60,026 nt of DNA from JAFARZ01 sp035651595 (GTDB taxonomy: Bacteria; Actinomycetota; Actinomycetes; Streptosporangiales; Streptosporangiaceae): assembly GCA_035651595.1 (NCBI GenBank), contig DASRFJ010000353.1, positions 1-60,026 of the forward strand. Direction: 5' to 3'. Numbering within the stretch: position 1 is the first letter of the stretch; every line of letters begins with the position of its first letter. The notes beneath the pieces are model-generated. The model did not search any database and was not told where the DNA came from. It was given only the letters and a program-made list of their open reading frames with translations. Position numbers and translations under genes: made by a program. Shown one piece after another: positions 27,529 through 35,931 of this stretch.

Positions 27529-28451
27529 CAACGAGGATCGACGGCGCCGGGAACAGCCGACCTGGTGACCGCAGCCCGAGCGCGTCCGCCGAGCGCCACG
27601 ACAAGAGCCCCGAGCACGGCCGGGCGGAGCGGCCAGACAGAGCAGGCGCCCGTGACAGGCAGCGGGCCGAACCCCGCACTCGAGGCGATGTCGCCCGCGC
27701 TGTCCGCGGTGATCCTCCAATCCGCCCGCGCGATGCCGTTGCGCCGAATGCGCGAGACGGCGGTAACGACCGCCAACCCGATCGCACGCGCGGCGAACGG
27801 GCCGCCGACGTCAAGAGGGATCGCGGCGAACCCGAACACCTCGCGGAAACACGATCCCGGTCCGAATTCGCCAAGGACACCCGTGCAGCGCAGCCCGTCC
27901 GGCACCGCGAGACACCAGCGCACAGTCAGAAATCAGCGGATGCCTGGCCGCCTCCCAAAGCAGATCAGAATCGGGCCAGAGCCCTGTACCAGGAGTACCT
28001 CGCGGACGCTAAGGCAGCGGACGCCTCCAGCGGCTGGGGCCAGGGGAGGAACATCGCTGACGCAAAGCCAGACAGGTCCCCGGCCAACATCGATGACCTT
28101 CCGCCGCCGGGCGACAAGCTCGTTGAGCTGGAGACCACCAAGAAGTCCCGGTTCGCCGACTTGCTTCATGAAGCCGAGAAGGAGGAGAACCTCGACGGGC
28201 TGCACGATGCAGTCGAAAAGTACAGCAACACTGTCCAGGAGTGGCTAACCGCTCGTCCTCCTGAAGGACACGCGGAACAGCCGGTTCCCACTTCGCCGTA
28301 CATCGCGCCCTCGGTACCAGAGCATGGCGTCGATGCCGGTAACGCCGCCACAGCCGTCATGGTCGCGGGCATCGCGACTACGCACCTGGTTCGCTGGATG
28401 AATGACAGACTTAAGCACGGGAAAGGTGATCACGATGGCAGTAACAGATGA
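27525..28451 (+). CDS. Charged, partly disordered protein of the HerA module
   Basis: A 308-residue protein translationally coupled to the ATPase gene (ATGA). Residues 1-135 are extremely rich in Arg, Asp, Glu and Pro and surely disordered. Residues 140-230 are helical (RARALYQEYLADAKAA, KSRFADLLHEAEKEENLDG). The C-terminus has one hydrophobic stretch (NAATAVMVAGIATTHLV) that may be a membrane anchor, then a basic tail. I recognise no family. It overlaps the next gene by 17 bases. Confidence 0.75.
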   Translation: MTTRIDGAGNSRPGDRSPSASAERHDKSPEHGRAERPDRAGARDRQRAEPRTRGDVARAVRGDPPIRPRDAVAPNARDGGNDRQPDRTRGERAADVKRDRGEPEHLAETRSRSEFAKDTRAAQPVRHRETPAHSQKSADAWPPPKADQNRARALYQEYLADAKAADASSGWGQGRNIADAKPDRSPANIDDLPPPGDKLVELETTKKSRFADLLHEAEKEENLDGLHDAVEKYSNTVQEWLTARPPEGHAEQPVPTSPYIAPSVPEHGVDAGNAATAVMVAGIATTHLVRWMNDRLKHGKGDHDGSNR

Positions 28452-28866
28452 TCAAATCGCGGCACTGCACGCCCAACTGTCGGGCAGCCACGACGAGCAC
28501 CGGCGGCTTATTGCAGAACTGGACTCCAGAGGCGCGCTGGCGGGTTACACGGCCGTAGTGACTGCGGCCTTCATCGAGGCCGTAGACCGGAGATTCGGAC
28601 CTCACGGCGCTGACGATGCCGCCGTGATCGAGTTCGTCGGCGACGTGCGATCACGCTTCCCAGGGGCGGACGACGAAATTGACCCGGTCGCGGCCGAGCG
28701 AGTCGTCCGCAAAGCGCTCGGCCGCGGCTCGATCAGCGATCTGGACGGGGCGACCATCCGCCGCATCGAGGCCCTGCTGCTTCCCGTACTCGTGGCGGAC
28801 GAGCACCTGAATGACCAAGAACTGGATCAGTTCCTGGCCGCCGCTCGCAAGCTTCTCGAAAGCTGA
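28435..28866 (+). CDS. Small helical protein, paralogue 1
   Basis: A 143-residue, all-helical acidic protein starting MAVTDDQIAALHAQL from ATG 28435, preceded by AAAGGTG. It resembles the next gene product in its start (MAVTD), length and order of segments: SRGALAGYTAVVTAAFIEAV, FVGDVRSRFPG and a C-terminal helical repeat. This looks like an ancient tandem duplication. Function is unknown. Its place in the operon suggests a structural or regulatory partner of the HerA-type motor. Confidence 0.78.
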   Translation: MAVTDDQIAALHAQLSGSHDEHRRLIAELDSRGALAGYTAVVTAAFIEAVDRRFGPHGADDAAVIEFVGDVRSRFPGADDEIDPVAAERVVRKALGRGSISDLDGATIRRIEALLLPVLVADEHLNDQELDQFLAAARKLLES

Positions 28867-28893
28867 TCGCGCAGGCTGCGCCTGAGACAAGTG

Positions 28894-29340
28894 ATGGCGG
28901 TCACCGATGAGCACGTCGCGTTCCTGCGCTCATACCTGCGTGGCGACGAGGAAGCGGTCACGCGCTCCTGGGAGCGCATCGAGTCGCGAGCAGGCCTGGC
29001 AGCGCTCGTGCATGCTGCTTTCGTGATCAGTGCCCGCCAGAAATTCGCGCCGACCTGGACCCGGGCTGATGCTATCCGCTATGTCGCTAATGTCCGCGCA
29101 TTGCTGAGCGAAAGACTGGACGTTCTCGATCCCCGCGCTGCTGAACAAGAACTTCGGCTCGCGCTCGGTGATAAGGCGGAATCCGGTCACTCTGCCGCTT
29201 CTGCAGCTGCCGCCCAGCTGATCATGCTCAACGCCCTCCTCGTCAGCCTAGACCTCGACGAGGTCGCCGTGGATGACCTCCTGCGGCAAGCCCGCGAGGT
29301 CGCCGAGCGCATCTTGGCCGGACAGCCTTCTCCTGACTGA
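28894..29340 (+). CDS. Small helical protein, paralogue 2
   Basis: A 148-residue helical protein starting MAVTDEHVAFLRSYL from ATG 28894 (a GTG lies 3 bases upstream). It matches paralogue 1 segment by segment: SRAGLAALVHAAFVISARQK, AIRYVANVRALLSER, AEQELRLALGDK and a final DEVAVDDLLRQAREVAERI. The two may form a heterodimer. It is the last gene of the HerA operon. No known domain. Confidence 0.78.
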   Translation: MAVTDEHVAFLRSYLRGDEEAVTRSWERIESRAGLAALVHAAFVISARQKFAPTWTRADAIRYVANVRALLSERLDVLDPRAAEQELRLALGDKAESGHSAASAAAAQLIMLNALLVSLDLDEVAVDDLLRQAREVAERILAGQPSPD

Positions 29341-29853
29341 CCCAATAGAACGCCGACATTGACGAGAGACGCCGCAAGCGGCAGCGCCGGGATCGCCAGC
29401 GGTGTGATTTGCACATACGTCTTGCGACGCGGTGCTGTACTGATTCCTGCCCGAGTTTACGGCTAGTTCGGTTGGCTACTGGAGTGTGAGTGAGACATGA
29501 CTCCCGAGGAGCCGAACGCCTATCGCTGGACGATGGTCAGTTCGGCGAGCACGGGCACGGTGTGGTGGGTGCCAGATGAACCGAGCCTGGTTGTTGGTCA
29601 AAGTGGCTAGCTGCCCGAGCAGGCTGCGAAAGCTGTGGTAGGACCGGGCGGCCTTGTCGTGCTGACAGCTGGCCATGGCCCGGGCTGTGCGCGCCACTGC
29701 ACCAGGGCGACCGCACTGTCCGGCCGGGGGCGGCGTCTCATCGGCGAGGGTCAGGGCATCCGCACCGTACGCAGATATACAGGTCAGATGGCCAAACCGC
29801 AGCAATTCACGGAAAGTGCCAGTTTAAATCCTAAGCTGCTGCATAATCCTGAC
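29341..29853. other. Intergenic region before the NLR gene
   Basis: About 510 bases. A possible 37-codon frame (29497-29610, MTPEEPNAYRWTMVSSASTG) follows a weak GAGTGAG site; I cannot tell whether it is translated. The open frame extending the NLR gene upstream to 29635 has the character of non-coding sequence. No terminator is obvious. Confidence 0.5.
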
Positions 29854-32800
29854 ATGGCTGATCTGTTGTTAGGGCTGGGCGCGGCCGTAGTCAAGGCCGC
29901 TTGCAAGGTCTGGCTGAAGGACAGCGAGTTCGCGGCCAGCGCCAGTACCGAGGTCGTCGATATCGTTAGGCTGAAGATCTCCGGTGAGCTGAAACAGCGG
30001 AGCGTCCGCCGTGTGTTCGAGGATCTCGAAGTGCCGGTGGCGGAGAAGCTCAAAGTGCTACGTCGGCATGAGTTCGCCGGGATGCCAGATAACGAGTGGA
30101 ACGCAGCGGTGCTCGCGGTCGGCGACACGCTCCGCAGCGCGAAGTTCACCGATGCGGACATCTTCGCCGGCGACCTCGATCCGCTGTACCTCCGTCGGCA
30201 CATCCTGGCCGGTGCCCGGGGTGCGACCCGCGATCTGTCCGCGGCCGGGACGACGTTGTATCACCGGGTACTGACTGAGTGCTGTGCCTACGTAGTCGAA
30301 CTCACCAGCACGCTGCCCGGCTTCACTGCCGGGGCCTTGGTCGAGGTCTTGCGCCGCGAGTCGCTGATCGTTCGGCAGTTTGCCGAGGTGCTGGACCGGA
30401 TGCCTGATCCGGAGGCGGTACGGGCTGGCACGGCCCAGGCAGAGGCGGACTTCGCGGCCGCCTACCGGCGCCAAGTGGTAAACCGCCTAGACCGGCTGGA
30501 GCTTTTCGGCGTGACGGTCTCGGAGTCGGTCCGCGGCTACCCGCTAAGCACGGCGTATATCTCTCTAGCGATCAGTAGCGAAACCTTGCAAGGTGACACC
30601 GGGTTCGCGCGACTCGATGACAGACAGGCCGACCAGTTCTCCACCGGCGCTCTTCGGATCGACGACGCCTTGGCGAACACGCGCAGGCTTTTCGTGCGGG
30701 GCGAGGCGGGTTCGGGCAAGACGACCCTGCTGCAGTGGCTGGCGGTTCGGGCTGCGCGGCGTGACTTCCCCGGACGGCTAGCAGCCTGGAACGACAAGGT
30801 ACCGTTGCTTATCCGGCTGCGGCGCTATGTGGGCAAAGACCTTCCTCCGCCCGAAGACTTCCTCAGCGAGATAGGCCGTCACATCGCGGCTGACATGCCC
30901 GAGGGATGGGTGCACCAGCTGCTGAGGGCCGGTCACGCGCTGATCCTCGTGGACGGAGTAGATGAGCTGCCAGAACTGCAGCGGCGCCCGGCCCGGGACT
31001 GGCTGTCCGAGCTAGTCGAAACGTTCCCTGAGGCTAGATACGTCGTCACCTCGCGGCCAGGTGCAGCGACCAGCGAATGGCTATCCGGGCAGGGTTTCCA
31101 CGCCGCTGAGGTTCAACCGATGACCTGGCCCGATGTCCGGGAATTCGTCCGCCACTGGCACGCCGCTTTCCGCGACGAGCGGGCCGACCAGGAACAGCAA
31201 GCAGAGCTGGCAGACTGTGAACGGAAGCTGCTTGGCGCACTGTTTGCTCGGCGGCATCTGCGATTGCTGGCTACCAGCCCGCTCCTGTGCGCGATGATCT
31301 GCGCGCTGAATCTCGACCGTCGCACGCAGCTACCCGATGAGCGGATGGAGGTATATGCGATCGCGCTGGACATGCTGCTGGAGCGACGCGATATCGAGCG
31401 GCAGATCGGGGAGGCGGGAGCACGGCTCTCGAAGACCAGCAAGGTACTGCTTCTGGAAGACCTTGCCCACCGGCTGATCCGCAATGGCTGGTCAGACGCA
31501 CCGAAGGACCGCGTGATCGAGTGGATCACGCATCGGCTGGCCGCGATGCCGAAGGCCGACCCGGCCGATGGCCCGGCGGTCCTTTCCAGCCTGATCGAAC
31601 GCAGTGGGCTGGTCCGTGAGCCGGTGGCCGGACGCGTCGATTTCGTCCACCGGACGTTCCAGGAGTACCTGGCGTCTCACGCGGCCGTCAGCGATGATCA
31701 GATCGGCGAGTTGATCAACAACGCGCACGACGACCAATGGCGCGAGGTCGTGATCATGGCCGCTGGTCACGCACAGCCACGGCAGCGAGACGAATTGTTG
31801 CGTGGCTTGCTGGCCCGAGCAGATAAGGAACCGAGAAATCGCAAGGTGCTGGAGACCCTCGCGGTTGCCTGTCTGGAAACCTCGCCAGAACTACACCCAG
31901 ATCTGCACGCCCGGATCCAGGCAGTTGCCGAATCGCTGCTACCGCCGAAGAACATTCGGCAGGCTGAGATTCTATCCAGGATTGGCGAACCACTGCTCGA
32001 CCTCCTCGCCGAGCGTGTCCCCCGGGGTGCGCGGCAGTCGGCCGCCACTATCCGTGCGGCGAGCCTGGTCGGCGGAGACGCCGCGCTAAGAATAATCGCT
32101 TCTTGCGCCTCGGTCGACAGGAATTCGGTGTTCGCCGAGTTGATGCGCGCTTGGCCGCTATTTGATCCGGAAGAATATGCGCGGCTTGCACTTTCCCCCT
32201 CACCGCACGGCGAGTACCTGAACATCGACGATCCATCTCTGCTGCCCGGGCTCCGTCACTTGCCTGGACTCGATTACCTGACTGTTAAATTCCGCGAAGG
32301 GCACGGGGACCTAGGATTTCTCCGCGAACTGCCCAATTTGACCGGGCTTAACGTCGTGTCTGACCCCAAGCTACGGGACCTAGGGCCGCTCATCGGCCAT
32401 CCCGCCCTGGAAAATGTTCTCCTCCAAGAGGTTGGCATGGTCGATCTTGGCCCGCTGGCTACCCTTCCCAAGCTCCGATATCTCTATCTTTACCCGGACC
32501 AGGCTACCAACCTCGAGTCGCTTCGCGACTGCGCGAAGCTGGACAGCATCCATGTCCGTGCGCTTCCGGACATTGCCCAGCTATCACGATTCCTCCCTTC
32601 ACATCAGATTACGCGATTCGATCTTTTCGGCGGGGAAATCGTTGACCTTACTCCTCTGTTCGATGTTCCGCAGTTCGCCGAACTGGAAGGGCTGGAACTG
32701 ACGCGCTGTGATAAGTTCCGCTCAATCCAGGGCATCGAGAAATGGGCAGCAACCTTGCGATCATTCACGCTCTGGCGGAGTCCCGCAGTGACTGATCTCG

Positions 32801-33036
32801 AACCGCTTACCGGACTTCCCCATCTCGAATCTCTGTACTTGGCGTGGGGGCCGGCAACCGACCTTCATATCGTGCGCCGACTTCCGAAGCTCCGGCACCT
32901 CTTCCTATATAACGATGGCGACGCCGACCTGACACCACTACGGGGAGTAGCATCATTGACGATCTACCTGCAGCGACGCCAGAAAGTCCACGGTGCCGAA
33001 CTGCTCGGCGAGGGCAGCAAGGTAGTTCGCCGCTAA
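29854..33036 (+). CDS. NACHT-LRR protein (bacterial NLR, antiphage type)
   Basis: A 1060-residue protein. Residues 1-150 are a helical N-terminal domain of the kind found before bacterial NACHT domains (MADLLLGLGAAVVKAACKVW). The NACHT NTPase has Walker A GEAGSGKTT (283-291), Walker B LILVDGVDELP (Asp367 region) and a sensor segment YVVTSRPGA. Winged-helix and superhelical parts follow (DFVHRTFQEYLASHAA). Residues about 790-1050 are irregular leucine-rich repeats (LRHLPGLDYLTVKF, LPNLTGLNVVSD). Bacterial NACHT proteins sense phage infection and trigger abortive responses. ATG 29854 is supported by the family's MADLL-type start. Codon 6 is TTA, rare in this genome. Confidence 0.9.
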   Translation: MADLLLGLGAAVVKAACKVWLKDSEFAASASTEVVDIVRLKISGELKQRSVRRVFEDLEVPVAEKLKVLRRHEFAGMPDNEWNAAVLAVGDTLRSAKFTDADIFAGDLDPLYLRRHILAGARGATRDLSAAGTTLYHRVLTECCAYVVELTSTLPGFTAGALVEVLRRESLIVRQFAEVLDRMPDPEAVRAGTAQAEADFAAAYRRQVVNRLDRLELFGVTVSESVRGYPLSTAYISLAISSETLQGDTGFARLDDRQADQFSTGALRIDDALANTRRLFVRGEAGSGKTTLLQWLAVRAARRDFPGRLAAWNDKVPLLIRLRRYVGKDLPPPEDFLSEIGRHIAADMPEGWVHQLLRAGHALILVDGVDELPELQRRPARDWLSELVETFPEARYVVTSRPGAATSEWLSGQGFHAAEVQPMTWPDVREFVRHWHAAFRDERADQEQQAELADCERKLLGALFARRHLRLLATSPLLCAMICALNLDRRTQLPDERMEVYAIALDMLLERRDIERQIGEAGARLSKTSKVLLLEDLAHRLIRNGWSDAPKDRVIEWITHRLAAMPKADPADGPAVLSSLIERSGLVREPVAGRVDFVHRTFQEYLASHAAVSDDQIGELINNAHDDQWREVVIMAAGHAQPRQRDELLRGLLARADKEPRNRKVLETLAVACLETSPELHPDLHARIQAVAESLLPPKNIRQAEILSRIGEPLLDLLAERVPRGARQSAATIRAASLVGGDAALRIIASCASVDRNSVFAELMRAWPLFDPEEYARLALSPSPHGEYLNIDDPSLLPGLRHLPGLDYLTVKFREGHGDLGFLRELPNLTGLNVVSDPKLRDLGPLIGHPALENVLLQEVGMVDLGPLATLPKLRYLYLYPDQATNLESLRDCAKLDSIHVRALPDIAQLSRFLPSHQITRFDLFGGEIVDLTPLFDVPQFAELEGLELTRCDKFRSIQGIEKWAATLRSFTLWRSPAVTDLEPLTGLPHLESLYLAWGPATDLHIVRRLPKLRHLFLYNDGDADLTPLRGVASLTIYLQRRQKVHGAELLGEGSKVVRR

Positions 33037-33580
33037 TCAAGGCGCGTAGGTATCGTCTTAAGTCGGTTGTGTGCGACTAGCACTGAGATCGTGGACGATT
33101 TACGGACCATGAGGCGCAGAGTCGGATCGTCTGCGCAGCGCACCTGCCACATCGCCACCCGTTTGGTCGCCGTCGCCACCGGCGATGATTGTCGGCAACG
33201 TTCGCCCGAAATAGCACGGCGTGCACCGTGGCGACCGCGAACGTCCAAGATCTGAGCCGACTAAAACCACACGCCCTAGCCCGCGTACCGGTGCCTGATG
33301 CCCGTCACGTGCCAGCAAGTTGTCACGCAGCCCGGCCGACCCGGCCGCACTGGCTCTATCCAGCCCAGCCCGACATCGCCGGACCACATCTGACTGCCCG
33401 CGACCCGTCCATCAATACGTCGGCGCGACAGACCACCCGGCACACACCGTCACCACGCTGACGGCTGCATATCAGTGACAACTTTCTTCACTTTTACCAC
33501 TGTGCTCACCTGCGCATAACCGCTGCACCAGCGGGTGGCGCCCCCGTCGCCACCCGCACCGCACACGGGAGGTGAGCGCG
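33037..33580. other. Gene-free stretch
   Basis: About 540 bases with no convincing gene on either strand. The only signal I see is GGGAGGTG at 33567-33574, the ribosome site of the following gene. Confidence 0.5.
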
Positions 33581-34534
33581 ATGAGCCGGATGACGATAGC
33601 GGCAATCGTCGTCGCCGCCGCCGCACTCCCTCTCGTGCTCATGCTGGCCGCGGCGGGCGCCAGTTCCTCCGTGCCCGCCGCGGTCACCACAGCGCAAGCA
33701 CCATCCGCGCTCGCCGCCCGGATGATCCCCCAGGACTACCTGGCCTGGTACATCGCCGCCGCGCAGACCTGCCCCGGCCTGCCGTGGGCGATCCTGGCCG
33801 GCATCGGCACGGTCGAGTCCGGCAACGGCCAGTCCGCCGCGCCAGGCGTTCACAACGGAACAAACGCAGCAGGTGCCGAAGGCCCGATGCAGTTCGAGCC
33901 CGCCACCTTCGCCCAGTACGCGGTCAAAGCCGACCCGGACGCGCCGCTGTCCCCGTACGACCCGCAGGACGCGATCTTCACCGCCGCGAACATGCTGTGC
34001 GCCAACGGCGCCAAGGGCGGCACTCCCCAGGGCATCAAAGAAGCGATCTACGCCTACAACCACGCCGGCTGGTACGTCGACGAGGTGCTCAACTGGGCCG
34101 CGAAGTACGGCACGGCCACCGGCACCACAGCCGCCGAGCAGGCGATCTCGTTCGCGGAAGCCCAGCTCGGCAAGCCGTACCAGTGGGGCGCGGCAGGCCC
34201 GGACGCCTTCGACTGCTCCGGCCTGGTCTACGCCGCCTACGCATCTGCGGGCGTCACGATCGGCCGCACCACGTTCCAGTGGCGCGACGACGGCCCGTCG
34301 GTGCCGCTCGACCAGCTCCAGCCCGGCGACCTCCTGTTTTACGCCGGTTCGGACGGATCCGCAGCCAACCCGGGTCACGTCGTCATGTTCCTCGGCAAAG
34401 GCCAGGTCATCCAGGCGCCGCAGACCGGCCAGCCCGTCCAGATCGACCCGCTCGACCTGTCCGGCGTCGTCGTGGCGACCCGCCCGGCGGCGCTTGCTAC
34501 CAGCACGAACACGCAAGGAGGTACGTCACCATGA
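33581..34534 (+). CDS. Bifunctional lytic transglycosylase / C40 (NlpC/P60) peptidase
   Basis: A 317-residue envelope protein. Residues 5-27 are a signal anchor (MTIAAIVVAAAALPLVLMLA). Residues 45-175 are an SLT-like transglycosylase: GLPWAILAGIGTVESGNG, with Glu in TVESG as catalytic acid, and EGPMQFEPATFAQY. Residues 190-305 are an NlpC/P60 domain with Cys in AFDCSGLVYAAY and His in GHVVMFLG. Together they cut glycan and peptide of peptidoglycan. In actinomycete integrative elements such proteins open the wall for conjugation machinery. Its stop overlaps the next ATG (ATGA). Confidence 0.9.
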   Translation: MSRMTIAAIVVAAAALPLVLMLAAAGASSSVPAAVTTAQAPSALAARMIPQDYLAWYIAAAQTCPGLPWAILAGIGTVESGNGQSAAPGVHNGTNAAGAEGPMQFEPATFAQYAVKADPDAPLSPYDPQDAIFTAANMLCANGAKGGTPQGIKEAIYAYNHAGWYVDEVLNWAAKYGTATGTTAAEQAISFAEAQLGKPYQWGAAGPDAFDCSGLVYAAYASAGVTIGRTTFQWRDDGPSVPLDQLQPGDLLFYAGSDGSAANPGHVVMFLGKGQVIQAPQTGQPVQIDPLDLSGVVVATRPAALATSTNTQGGTSP

Positions 34535-34749
34535 AGGCCCCGTCCATCACCCAGCTGCGCGACGGCCCGCCGTCGGTCGACCTGCTGACCGCCGCCACGG
34601 CCCTCGGCATCGGCCGCACCCGCGCCTACGAGCTCGCGCGCGCCGGCGCGTTCCCGGTCACGCTCATCCGCATCGGCAGCAAGTACCGGGTCCCGGTCGC
34701 CGCGCTGCTCTCCCTTCTCGGCATCAGCGAGAACTCCCATGGCTCCTAA
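34531..34749 (+). CDS. Small helix-turn-helix (excisionase-like) protein
   Basis: A 72-residue protein with a MerR/excisionase-type helix-turn-helix: VDLLTAATALGIGRTRAYEL, then ARAGAFPVTLIRIGSKYRVP. It is coupled by ATGA to the transglycosylase gene and has AAGGAGG upstream. Proteins like this act as excisionases or transcriptional regulators in integrative elements. It overlaps the next frame by 11 bases. Confidence 0.8.
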   Translation: MKAPSITQLRDGPPSVDLLTAATALGIGRTRAYELARAGAFPVTLIRIGSKYRVPVAALLSLLGISENSHGS

Positions 34750-34966
34750 CGACATCGCGATTTCCTGCCCGGAACCATGCACCGCCCCGGAACGCGCCGT
34801 CCCGCTGCGCCGCGACCTGATCATCTGGGGCGCCCACGGCGGCGCGGGCACCAGCACCCTCGCGACCCTGCTCCGCCCCGCCCGCGACATGGGCGCGCTG
34901 CGCACAGAAGCCGACTACCGGTACCCGGCTCCCAGAACTGCCGACGCGCCAGTACTGGTCGCCTAG
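34739..34966 (+). pseudogene. Truncated ATPase of the conjugation module
   Basis: A 75-codon frame overlapping the HTH gene. It has a P-loop-like strand, IIWGAHGGAGTSTLATLL, resembling ParA/MinD-like proteins of mobile elements but without the expected Lys. The frame stops after DAPVLVA, where a complete ATPase should continue for more than 100 residues. The sequence then switches to an unrelated ATPase tail. I read it as a truncated relic; a functional micro-protein cannot be excluded. Confidence 0.55.
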
Positions 34967-34989
34967 CCGTCCTCGGCCCAGCCGAACAC

Positions 34990-35201
34990 GGGCGGCCGCG
35001 AGCACTGCTCTCCCTCGGCGAGGCCAAGTGGGGAGAAACACTGGGCCGCCGAAACATTGACAGCTGGCCCGCGCCCGAGAACTGCTCGCAAGCAGGTTCG
35101 ACACCAGCCGCACCAGGCTCGCCCTCTACGCAGCCGAAGGCTTCAGCACCGATGATCCCGACATCACCCGGATAAGCCTCGACGACTTCTGCCGCCAATA
35201 G
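34990..35201 (+). pseudogene. C-terminal relic of a DUF234-type AAA ATPase
   Basis: The frame reads ALLSLGEAKWGETLGRRNID, then after a one-base shift RARELLASRFDTSRTRLALY, AAEGFSTDDPDITRISL, DDFCRQ and a stop. This matches the nuclease-like tail (LGEAKWG) of AAA/DUF234 ATPases. The motor is missing: only the end survives, fused to the truncated ParA-like frame by a deletion. Confidence 0.5.
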
Positions 35202-35544
35202 TCGCTCCATGCTAGGCGAAGATGACCCGTTCCATGTAATTAGGGTTCGGAGTAATCGCGCCGAACCTACCGCAGGCGAAACCAATAATCCGCCTGTTCT
35301 TCTTCGTCTGGGAGTCGTTCCTTGCGGCCACACGCTGGCGTTATCAACACTGGTAACTCCAGTGATAGCCCCGATAAGAATGGTGGAATGAGTAATCCTC
35401 GGATATGCCGGTGAGGCTATCCAGTGGTCCAGCCCGTCGTCGATCTGGATCATTCGCGCGCCCTCCTCGTGCGCCGGGGACTATCCTGGCCTAATGACAT
35501 CCACATGAAGATTTGTGGCCTATTGGGCGAGATGGGAGGTTTGC
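35202..35544. other. AT-richer leader of the CHAT operon
   Basis: About 340 bases with lower GC than the neighbours and no gene that I can support. It probably holds the promoter of the operon that follows. GGGAGG at 35534-35539 is that operon's first ribosome site. Confidence 0.5.
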
Positions 35545-35931
35545 GTGAAAGTCAGGTTGACTGAGAAAATTGCCGCTTTCTGTAGGGAACTCTCCGACAG
35601 CATCCTCCAAGACATAACGCGTCAGGAAAGCATGGAGCCCGTGTACCGGCGCGCGGAGGAATCCCTTAAGGCCGGGCGGATCGACGCTGGGCTGGAGGCC
35701 GACCTCGATTTGCTCGATGAGATGGTGAGGAGGGTCGAGGGGCAGGGCCTGTATCCGGCGGCCACGCGGAGCTACGTTCCGCTTCCCGGCCCCGGGTCCG
35801 GATCCGCCGCGCAGTGGTGGACCTGCCCCCGCCGGCAGTGCACTGGCCGCGGGCGGGTGCGGCCCGGGCACGAACCTCCGGTCTGCGGCGCCACCGGCAC
35901 GCAGCTAGTGCCGGGGCTGTTGCCGGAGTGA
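35545..35931 (+). CDS. Small protein with C-terminal Cys cluster (CHAT operon)
   Basis: A 128-residue protein from GTG 35545, the position dictated by GGGAGG just upstream. Residues 1-70 are helical (KIAAFCRELSDSILQDITRQ, YRRAEESLKAGRIDAGLEAD). Residues about 90-120 hold Trp-Trp-Thr-Cys, a CPRRQC pair, His and a further Cys (EPPVCGATG), which look like a single zinc-binding ribbon. I know no named family. It is coupled to the next gene by a GTGA overlap and probably belongs to the same system as the WD40 and CHAT proteins. Confidence 0.7.
   Translation: MKVRLTEKIAAFCRELSDSILQDITRQESMEPVYRRAEESLKAGRIDAGLEADLDLLDEMVRRVEGQGLYPAATRSYVPLPGPGSGSAAQWWTCPRRQCTGRGRVRPGHEPPVCGATGTQLVPGLLPE

Noticed and set aside
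29635..29853. N-terminal 73-residue extension of the NLR protein
   Set aside because: The extension lacks coding character. The MADLL start at 29854 matches the expected helical N-terminal domain.
33581..35201. Functional conjugation system
   Set aside because: Only the wall-opening enzyme and an HTH protein are intact. There is no relaxase or coupling protein and the ATPases are broken.
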